Source: an uncultured bacterium
GTDB lineage: Bacteria > Actinomycetota > Coriobacteriia > Coriobacteriales > Atopobiaceae
NCBI GenBank assembly: GCA_905214175.1
Contig: CAJMLD010000024.1
Coordinates: forward strand, 1-13,248
Direction of reading: 5' to 3'
DNA: 13,248 bases
The first letter of the stretch is position 1. Every line of letters starts with the position of its first letter. The translations under genes were made by a program, and so were the position numbers. Shown here in pieces: positions 7,519 through 13,248 of the stretch. Below the pieces are notes generated by a model. It made no database searches. It saw nothing but the letters and a program-made list of their open reading frames with translations, and had not been told where the DNA came from.

Positions 7519-7980
7519 CTAGTCCTGATCGTTGATGCCCTTGTTGATGGCGTCGGCAATGACCTGCGGGTCATCGGAGCCGCGCACGAGGCTCTTGAAG
7601 TCGTCCTTCATGAGGAGGACAGCGGTCTTGGACAGCAGCTTGATGTGCGTGGTCCCAGCCTCGCCAGCGGGAACCAGCAGCGAGATGGCGATGTCGACGG
7701 GCTTCTCGTCGAAGGAAGGCCAGTCAAGGGCGTGGTCGTTCTTGAAGACGATGACGGCGGCCTTCTTGATGGAGGCGTCCTTGGCGTGCGGCACGGCAAA
7801 GCCATCGGTCATGCCCGTCTCGCCCATATCCTCGCGGGCGATGAAGGCCTTGTAGACGGCATCGGCGTCGTCGGTGACACCAAGCTCGACCGCCTTCTGG
7901 GAGATGAAGCGCAGCACCTCGTCGCGGCTCTCGGCGTGCTGGTTAACAAAGACGTCGTTGGAAGTTACGAAATCGCTCAC
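7519..7980 (-). CDS. Stand-alone PTS EIIA domain (fructose/PtsN family)
   Basis: A 153-residue cytoplasmic protein spanning one complete EIIA domain of the fructose/mannitol/nitrogen-PTS type. The phospho-accepting histidine is H65 in the motif GFAVPHAKD, preceded by the usual REDMGETGM segment. The later LLVPAGEAGTTHIKLLSKTA block matches the conserved second half. EIIA takes phosphate from HPr and passes it to a partner EIIB, or acts as a regulator when free-standing. No EIIB or EIIC lies beside it, so either the permease is elsewhere or the protein is regulatory. The start is GTG at 7980 with AAAGGAG 6 bases upstream. It has its own candidate promoter and a downstream hairpin, so it looks largely monocistronic. 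Confidence 0.92.
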   Translation of the reverse strand: MSDFVTSNDVFVNQHAESRDEVLRFISQKAVELGVTDDADAVYKAFIAREDMGETGMTDGFAVPHAKDASIKKAAVIVFKNDHALDWPSFDEKPVDIAISLLVPAGEAGTTHIKLLSKTAVLLMKDDFKSLVRGSDDPQVIADAINKGINDQD

Positions 7981-8048
7981 TGGGTGCTCCTTTGGACGTA
8001 GGAAGATACGGGGCTACGCGTACGGACACGATTGCCTCTCATTACATA

Positions 8049-8077
8049 ATAGTAGCAGGGAAGCCCGCTGCGCCCAA
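8049..8077 (-). promoter_or_regulatory. Candidate sigma-70-type promoter for the PTS EIIA gene
   Basis: On the minus strand TTGGGC (8072-8077) and TACTAT (8049-8054) are separated by exactly 17 bases. This lies in the 121-base gap between glycerate kinase and EIIA. The A/T-rich stretch TACTATTATGTAATG stands out from GC-rich surroundings. The spacer also holds a weak GGG/CCC plus GCA/TGC imperfect hairpin, so the site might instead be a poor terminator for glycerate kinase. Confidence 0.45.
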
Positions 8078-8101
8078 GAATTGAGGTCGGATACGCCGCG
8101 C

Positions 8102-9244
8102 TTACGCTACGGGAAGTCCACGACCCAGCGCCATGAGCGAGAAGACCCTTGCCGCTGCAAGGCGATAGTTCCTCTCGGCATGTGCAAGGGCGTCTGCCAC
8201 GTCGCCGCAGTCAATCACCGTAGGCACAATAGCATCCACGCCCAGACTCGTGAGCTCAAGGGCATCGGGATCCATGCCGCCCACCACCGCGACGCAGGGT
8301 ACTCCCGCCCGCTTGCAGCGCAACGCTACGCCCGATACCACCTTGCCGTGAGCCGACTGCGCATCCGCATGCCCCTCCCCCGTGATACAGAGGTCTGCGC
8401 CGAGAAGCGCCTGGTCAAGCCCAACGATGTCGAGCACCCAGTCAATGCCCGGAACCGACGTTGCCCCAAGGAAGAGCCGCACCGCCGCACCAAGGCCACC
8501 GGCGGCGCCGTCACCAGGCTGGTCAGGGCTGCGACCAAGCGTGCTCTCGAGCACGCGAGCATACGAAGCCATGCCGCGCTCGAGCTCTTCGACCTGCTGA
8601 GGCGTAGCGCCCTTCTGCGGCGAGAAGACGCGCGAGGCTCCACGCGGGCCAAGCAGTGGGTTGTCAACGTCGCAGAGCAGCCGAAATTGCGCGTGCGCGA
8701 CGAGCGGATCGAGGCCGCTGGTGTCGATGGTGACAACACGGCCAAGGTCCGCGCCGGTACCTTCGAGCTCCCCGCCCGCGGCGTCGAGGAACCGCACGCC
8801 CAGCGCGCGCATGGCGCCCATGCCGCCGTCGTTGGTAGCGCTGCCGCCAATGGCAAGCGTGACCTCGGTGGCACCGTTGCGCAGCGCGTGGAGCACGAGC
8901 TGGCCCGTGCCGTAGGTACTGGTGAGCATGGGGTTTCTCTCGGCGTGCTTGAGCAGGGGGAGGCCAGAGGCGGCGGCCATCTCGATGATCGCCCGGTTTC
9001 CCGGCAGCATGCCGTAGATTGCCTCGACGGGCCTGCCGAGAGGATCTTCCACGGTCGCATCAATTCGAGCGCCACCGAGGGAGGCCACCACGGCATCCAC
9101 GGTCCCCTCGCCTCCGTCTGCCACGGCAAGCCTGGTGCAGGTCACGCCCGGAAACGCGCGCGTGGCCTCCTCCTCGAGGATGGTGGCCGCACGAGCCGAG
9201 CTGATGGTGCCCTTGAGCGAATCGGATGCGAAGACGAATCTCAT
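8102..9244 (-). CDS. Glycerate kinase, type 1 (GarK/GlxK family)
   Basis: A 380-residue enzyme of normal length that phosphorylates glycerate with ATP; type-1 members are generally glycerate 2-kinases that feed 2-phosphoglycerate into glycolysis. Family motifs appear in order: ASDSLKGT (6-13), ADGGEGT (42-48), GGSATNDGG (133-141), CDVDNPLLGP (191-200), FSPQKGAT (207-214), GAAGGLGA (246-253) and TGEG followed by D294, QS and GK (288-301). Cytoplasmic, with no membrane segments. The ATG at 9244 has a GAGGGGAGA ribosome site at good spacing. No glycerate permease, tartronate reductase or CdaR-type regulator is adjacent, so the source of glycerate is not evident. The 13-bp inverted repeat at 9315-9388 lies in its upstream region. 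Confidence 0.95.
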   Translation of the reverse strand: MRFVFASDSLKGTISSARAATILEEEATRAFPGVTCTRLAVADGGEGTVDAVVASLGGARIDATVEDPLGRPVEAIYGMLPGNRAIIEMAAASGLPLLKHAERNPMLTSTYGTGQLVLHALRNGATEVTLAIGGSATNDGGMGAMRALGVRFLDAAGGELEGTGADLGRVVTIDTSGLDPLVAHAQFRLLCDVDNPLLGPRGASRVFSPQKGATPQQVEELERGMASYARVLESTLGRSPDQPGDGAAGGLGAAVRLFLGATSVPGIDWVLDIVGLDQALLGADLCITGEGHADAQSAHGKVVSGVALRCKRAGVPCVAVVGGMDPDALELTSLGVDAIVPTVIDCGDVADALAHAERNYRLAAARVFSLMALGRGLPVA

Positions 9245-9479
9245 GTGCGCTCTCCCCTCTTTACACGTGCCGCCCGCGGGCCTGCCCCGACGCCGCTCGC
9301 GGTGCCGTCATCCGGTGCTGTTGAGAACAAAATCGACACTTTAAGGCTGCCGATGGCCGGAAAACGTCGAAATCCTTCTCAACAGCACACGGAGAAAACC
9401 GTTTGCCCACGTCCCAGCTGCTCGGCTCTGCCATGGCGGATACTAGACTGCCACGATAAGCCATAAACGGCAGAAGAAG
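9245..9479. other. Intergenic stretch without a convincing gene
   Basis: These 235 bases upstream of glycerate kinase hold the nested inverted repeat (9315-9388), a small ACGG/CCGT hairpin (9389-9402) and an A/T-richer patch. No open frame in either direction looks like protein, and I found no promoter with good boxes and spacing for glycerate kinase. The local base composition is visibly lower in GC than the coding regions. Confidence 0.6.
9315..9388. repeat. Long nested inverted repeat (13-bp perfect arms)
   Basis: GTGCTGTTGAGAA (9315-9327) and TTCTCAACAGCAC (9376-9388) are perfect reverse complements. Inside them a second pair, TCGAC (9333-9337) and GTCGA (9366-9370), is set in by exactly five bases on both sides, making a symmetrical internal loop. 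A short GCC/GGC stem is possible at the tip. Either strand could fold into one extended hairpin of about 74 bases. No T-run follows on either strand, so it is a poor terminator. It could be an intergenic repeat family, a protein-binding site or a small structured RNA; copy number cannot be judged from one window. Confidence 0.75.
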
Positions 9480-9935
9480 GTGGCGCCATGTCAAAGGCGG
9501 CGCAGAAACGGCTCATGGACTGAGCGTCAGCGAGAGTCCCGCATAGCGTCGCTTGGCATCAGCGTACTCCGGTTCACGGCGCGCCAAAGATCGAGCAGAG
9601 AGCATATGTGGAGGCTCCTCTCAGCATATGGGGTGCCTTGGGTAGGCGTTCCGGAGGAAATCGCCTCGCCTCGTGCAGCAGCGCGCATGCTTGCCAAGGC
9701 CCGCCAGAAGCGTCGTGATGAACAGTGGATACACGAGCGGCTTCAAGGTACATACCAAATGCGGCTTGGTTCCTACCTCGTGACAGTTGAGGTAATCCAG
9801 GGACCATGGCGCCGTCGCGCCTCTCGACGCCAAGTCGATCGAGCGCAAGTCAACAGTGCGACCGTGAGAGCGCTGGTCTCTGGTGGGGCCAAAAACGCCA
9901 TCCCTCCTCTGCCGGGTGGCGGACGGGAGCCCTGA
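9480..9935 (+). pseudogene. Probable relic of a DUF559/Vsr-like protein
   Basis: This is the only plus-strand frame that looks protein-like. From a GTG at 9480 it runs 151 codons. Residues about 12-50 (bases 9513-9630) read WTERQRESRIASLGISVLRF followed by TARQ. This fits the C-terminal block of DUF559 and related Vsr-like nuclease-fold proteins (R-x-R-D/E-x-x-L-x-x-LG-x-x-VLRFT-x-x-Q). The catalytic upstream part is absent. A better translation start, ATG at 9488 with AAGAAGG before it, is in another frame and stops after 11 codons (MSKAAQKRLMD). The tail after about residue 60 is unrecognisable, and its end overlaps the terminator of the neighbouring gene. I infer an internally deleted, frameshifted remnant; it could also be a chance frame. 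Confidence 0.35.
9891..9921 (-). terminator. Intrinsic terminator of the fused ABC transporter gene
   Basis: On the minus strand CGCCACCC pairs with GGG-A-TGGCG (one bulged A) and is followed directly by TTTTT. It lies 34 bases after the stop of the fused ATPase-permease gene, which is the expected place and shape. It overlaps the 3' end of the doubtful plus-strand frame at 9480-9935. Confidence 0.7.
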
Positions 9936-9954
9936 TACCTGCCCCCCCGCAGCC

Positions 9955-12900
9955 CTACTCGCTTCGCAGCGCCTCCACCGGGTCCTCGCGCGACGCTTTT
10001 GCTGCCGGGATGAGGCCGGCAATGAAGGTAAGCGCCACGGAGATGGCGATGAGCGCAAACGCTGCCTGGGGCGGGAGCTGTGCGAGGTTGGCCACGTCAA
10101 AGTTACTCTCGACAATCGCGTTGGCAGGAATGAGCAGCACCAGCGTTATGACAATGCCCATGACGCCAGCAACCAGCCCCTCGATAACCGTCTCGGCGTT
10201 GAAGACCTCGGAGATGTTGTGCTTGCTCGCACCAATCGAGCGGAGGATGCCAATCTCCTTTTTGCGCTCGAGCACCGAGATGTAGGTGATGATGCCAATC
10301 ATGATCGACGAGACCACCAGCGAGATAGACACAAACGCCACGAGCATGGCGGTCACCATGTTGAGGATGTCGGAGACCGAGCTCATCATGGTCCCCACCA
10401 TATCTGACCAGGTCACGACCTTATCGTCCTCCCCCGCCGCCTTCTGGGTGTCGTTGTACTCGTTGAGAATAGAGATGACGTTGTCCTTTGCGGCAAAGTC
10501 CGTGGGGTAGATGTCAATCTCCGAGGGCTTGTCCAGGTCGGCGTAGCCCAGCTTTGCGAGGTTGCCCTCGTAGGTGGCACTCCCCGACCCCAGAAGCGAG
10601 CTCATGATGCCCTTGAGATCGTCCTCCGTGAGGTTGAACTGGAACGCGCTCGCCAGCTTGGACTCGTCAACCTTCATCGCCCCCGCCATGTTGCCCATGA
10701 ACTTCTCCATGGATGCCGTGAGCGCCGTCTTGAGGCCTGCTTCAATTTGCGCCGCGGCCTGGGTCATGACCTGCGACATGGCGGACTGCAGGTACTGGCT
10801 TACCGCAGTCGTGATGGCGGTGGTGAGAGACTCGGCCACCTTCCGCTGGTAGACCGTAAGGACCTTGTTCACGACGTCTGCCCCCACGCCCTCTGGCGTG
10901 GTTGCCTCGGAGCCCGCAAGCTTGCCGACGGCGGCCGTCAGCTGCTGCTTGAGGTCATCGGTGTCGATAGCGTCCTCCACCGCGGCACGGATCTTCTCGC
11001 TCACCGCATCTGACGCCACATAGTCCGCAACGCTCCCGTCCGGGTTCTGCTGCTGCCAGGCTGCCCAGCCCTGGGCCACCTCCGTAAGCGCTTGCGCCAG
11101 CCGGTCCTGTCCCCCATCCTTGAACTTCACGCTCACGCCCGAGAGCGCCTCCCGCACCTGTTCCTCCGTGAGGTCGGGGAAGATCTGCTTGAGGTCATCT
11201 GCCGTCAGCTGGGGAATCTGCGACGAGTCAAGCTGCAGCTCCGAGGGGTCCATCTGGGGCACGGTCACAGACGAGAAGTCCATGGACGAGAGGTCGAGAC
11301 CGGAGAGGTCAATGTCCGATGCGCTCGCCGCAAGCGCCGCGCTGTCAAACGAGAAGGCCGACTGGAACTTGGTCCCATCGACAGTCACAAACGACGAGAA
11401 GTCGAGCTTGTCGGTGTTGCCTGCCGCCTCGTCTTCGAAGGTCTCCCCCGTGAAGACGTCCACGTTGGGGTTATCAATCTGATCCTGGACGATCTGCGAG
11501 TCCTTGGCAGCCGAGATGAGCTGCTGCGTGAGCGCCTTGGTGTAGTAGAGGCCCGACGAGAGCGTGTGCGCACGGTCCTCCGGCTTGGGCTGCACGACGC
11601 CCACGATGTGGAGCTTCATGCCGTTCTCGACCAGCGACGTCATGTACTCCTCGTCGTCCGAGCGGTCGGACCACACGCCGAGGCTGTCCTCATGGGTGTA
11701 CATGTCGCTGGCGTTCACGAGCGAGAACGTCGGCGCCATGAGCTGGTCGTAGGTGTAGGTGGCCGAAGTGTCGTCGGACTCGACGGACTCGCCCGAGAGG
11801 TACTCGTTCACCATCTTCTCGAGGTCGCCGTGGTCGCGCAGGCCCATGTCGTAGGCGAGAAGGTCGAGCAGCTTGCCCTTGGTGTCAAGCACCAGCACCA
11901 GCTCGTCCGCCGCCTCCGGCCAGCGGCCTGCCTTCACGTCGTACTGGTCCTCGAAGAGCGAGAGGGTCTCGGGCAGCTCGGAGAACACGTTTGTCGACAT
12001 GCCCATCGAAGACGCCCCGGCCGAGTTCATGCCCAGTGACGAGAAGGACGACTCCGGGTTCACCTGGACGGGGCCGTTTGAGGTGTCGGCCAGGAATATC
12101 TGCGGCGTGACGTTGTACTTGTACTCGATGGCCGAGACCTGGTCGCGAATGCCTCCGCCATTCTCGTCGAGATATGCCTTGAGCGAGGCCGTGTCGTTGG
12201 AGCCCACGCTCTGGGCCATGTTCGCGACCATGGGCGTGGTGCCCACCGCACCGTCCTCGCTCGCGCTGGCGCTATCGGTGTCCGACGAGTCGCTGCGCTC
12301 CTCGGCAGCCGCCGAGAACATCGACGACATGTCCACGCTCTGCTCGGAAATCTGCACGGGGTAGACCGAGAGGGTCTGCTCCTCGACGTTGTTGATGTAG
12401 TTATTGACGCCGTTGGCAAGCGAGAGAATCGCGGCAATTCCGATGATGCCAATCGAGCCCGCGAAGGCCGTCATTATCGTGCGGCCCTTCTTGGTCATGA
12501 GGTTGTTGAACGAGAGACCCATGGCTGTGAGGAACGACATCGAGGTCTTGCGCGTGGGCTTTGCCTGGCGGCGGTCCTCCTCCGGCCCGGGCTCGAAGGG
12601 GTCGGAGTCGCTCGTGATGTGACCGTCTCGCAGCTCGACGATGCGCGTGGCGTACTGGCGCGCAAGCTCGGGGTTGTGGGTGACCATCACCACCAGGCGG
12701 TCGCGCGAAACCTCCTTCAAGAGGTCCATCACCTGCACGGAGGTCGCCGAGTCGAGGGCGCCCGTGGGCTCGTCGGCGAGAAGAATCTCGGGATCGTTGA
12801 TGAGGGCGCGGGCTATGGCCACGCGCTGCATCTGCCCACCCGAGAGCTGCGCCGGCCGCTTGTTTACGTGGTCCGCAAGGCCCACGTCGGCAAGTGCCTT

Positions 12901-13248
12901 GAGGGCGCGCTCGCGTCGCTCCGAGCGAGAAACGCCCGAGAGCGTGAGCGCCAGCTCCACGTTGGCAAGGATGGTCTGGTGCGGGATGAGGTTGTAGCTC
13001 TGGAACACGAAGCCGATGCGATTGTTGCGGTAGGCGTCCCAGTCGCGGTCGCGGAAGCGCTTGGTGGAGATCCCGTCAACGAGAAGGTCGCCAGAGTCAA
13101 AGTGGTCAAGACCGCCGACAACGTTGAGCATCGTGGTCTTGCCCGAGCCCGAGGGGCCGAGAACCGCCACAAACTCGGAGTCGCGGAAGGCCACGCTAAT
13201 GTGGTCGAGCGCCACCTGCGTGAAGTTCCCCGTCACGTACTTCTTCGA
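9955..13248 (-). CDS. Fused ABC ATPase-FtsX permease, MacB-like (5' end beyond window)
   Basis: The frame stays open to the window edge. The four codons upstream of a GTG at 13236 read SKKY, continuing into VTGNFTQ, which is how these ATPase domains run on from their first strand, so the true start lies outside. Numbering from 13236: Walker A GPSGSGKTT (27-35), Q-loop Q79, signature LSGGQMQRVAIARAL (131-145), Walker B ILLADEPTGALD (151-162), switch H187. A linker leads to a membrane helix (about 253-275), then a huge external domain (about 280-950), then three helices (about 957-985, 1015-1040, 1058-1080). LERKKEIGILRSIGASK, the FtsX coupling motif, follows the first of these three. The external part contains a Ser/Asp/Leu-rich run (about 640-690) and amphipathic helical stretches. 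It probably exports or senses an envelope substrate as a homodimer; substrate unknown. Confidence 0.93.
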   Translation of the reverse strand, partial: SKKYVTGNFTQVALDHISVAFRDSEFVAVLGPSGSGKTTMLNVVGGLDHFDSGDLLVDGISTKRFRDRDWDAYRNNRIGFVFQSYNLIPHQTILANVELALTLSGVSRSERRERALKALADVGLADHVNKRPAQLSGGQMQRVAIARALINDPEILLADEPTGALDSATSVQVMDLLKEVSRDRLVVMVTHNPELARQYATRIVELRDGHITSDSDPFEPGPEEDRRQAKPTRKTSMSFLTAMGLSFNNLMTKKGRTIMTAFAGSIGIIGIAAILSLANGVNNYINNVEEQTLSVYPVQISEQSVDMSSMFSAAAEERSDSSDTDSASASEDGAVGTTPMVANMAQSVGSNDTASLKAYLDENGGGIRDQVSAIEYKYNVTPQIFLADTSNGPVQVNPESSFSSLGMNSAGASSMGMSTNVFSELPETLSLFEDQYDVKAGRWPEAADELVLVLDTKGKLLDLLAYDMGLRDHGDLEKMVNEYLSGESVESDDTSATYTYDQLMAPTFSLVNASDMYTHEDSLGVWSDRSDDEEYMTSLVENGMKLHIVGVVQPKPEDRAHTLSSGLYYTKALTQQLISAAKDSQIVQDQIDNPNVDVFTGETFEDEAAGNTDKLDFSSFVTVDGTKFQSAFSFDSAALAASASDIDLSGLDLSSMDFSSVTVPQMDPSELQLDSSQIPQLTADDLKQIFPDLTEEQVREALSGVSVKFKDGGQDRLAQALTEVAQGWAAWQQQNPDGSVADYVASDAVSEKIRAAVEDAIDTDDLKQQLTAAVGKLAGSEATTPEGVGADVVNKVLTVYQRKVAESLTTAITTAVSQYLQSAMSQVMTQAAAQIEAGLKTALTASMEKFMGNMAGAMKVDESKLASAFQFNLTEDDLKGIMSSLLGSGSATYEGNLAKLGYADLDKPSEIDIYPTDFAAKDNVISILNEYNDTQKAAGEDDKVVTWSDMVGTMMSSVSDILNMVTAMLVAFVSISLVVSSIMIGIITYISVLERKKEIGILRSIGASKHNISEVFNAETVIEGLVAGVMGIVITLVLLIPANAIVESNFDVANLAQLPPQAAFALIAISVALTFIAGLIPAAKASREDPVEALRSE

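Noticed and set aside
7874..9466. A 530-codon plus-strand open frame over glycerate kinase
   Set aside because: It is the mirror of glycerate kinase codons, its sequence is motif-free and it starts inside the EIIA gene in antisense.
9605..9634. Duplicated AGCATATG flanking a GGAGGCTCCTC palindrome
   Set aside because: The repeat is 8 bases and half of it is the common palindrome CATATG. There is no neighbouring feature it would explain.
9482..9813. GGCGCCATG (9482-9490) and CATGGCGCC (9805-9813) as possible terminal inverted repeats of a mobile element
   Set aside because: Only 9 bases, built on the self-complementary core GGCGCC, with no transposase or target duplication between or around them. 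Chance is sufficient in GC-rich DNA.
9261..10115. Minus-strand open frames in the gap between the fused ABC gene and glycerate kinase
   Set aside because: They lack ribosome sites and family motifs, and one overlaps the C-terminal coding part of the fused ABC protein in another frame.

Overview
The window is GC-rich, densely packed DNA in which every confident gene reads from the minus strand. Short spacers, one-base gaps or overlaps between genes, frequent GTG starts and two large FtsX/MacB-type ABC systems suggest a high-GC Gram-positive. The protein style fits an anaerobic gut or oral Coriobacteriia (Olsenella/Atopobium/Collinsella-like). This assignment is inference from style; no rRNA or marker gene is present.

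Layout in transcription order (high to low coordinates). (1) 13248-9955: a fused ATPase-permease of the MacB/FtsX class whose 5' end lies outside the window, followed by a good intrinsic terminator (9891-9921). (2) 9954-9245: about 700 bases with no confident minus-strand gene. It holds a 13-bp perfect inverted repeat (9315-9388) and a plus-strand open frame at 9480-9935 that looks like the relic of a DUF559/Vsr-like protein. (3) 9244-8102: a type-1 glycerate kinase. (4) 7980-7519: a stand-alone fructose-family PTS EIIA domain with its own candidate promoter and a downstream hairpin terminator. (5) 7420-5268: a tightly coupled trio of a DJ-1/PfpI-family protein, a UmuC/UvrX-like Y-family DNA polymerase and a very short YolD-like protein. 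(6) 5235-1178: a LolD/MacB-type ATPase overlapping an FtsX-type permease that carries an extracellular coiled coil of about 290 residues. (7) 1122-1: a family 2 glycosyltransferase running off the window end.

How the genes work together: the polymerase and YolD-like protein are a known pairing in Gram-positives for translesion synthesis. Having a DJ-1-family gene fused into the same transcription unit (one base between stop and start) is the most suggestive arrangement here. It could link reactive-carbonyl damage handling to lesion bypass. The split ABC pair should form one transporter or mechanotransmission complex, and the glycosyltransferase behind it may belong to the same transcript. Glycerate kinase and EIIA are metabolic or regulatory genes with no obvious partners in view.

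No tRNA, rRNA, CRISPR, IS element or phage gene was seen. The strongest candidates for something undescribed are the DJ-1/polymerase/short-YolD operon, the nested inverted repeat with the adjacent DUF559-like relic, and the register-preserving repeat in the permease coiled coil.
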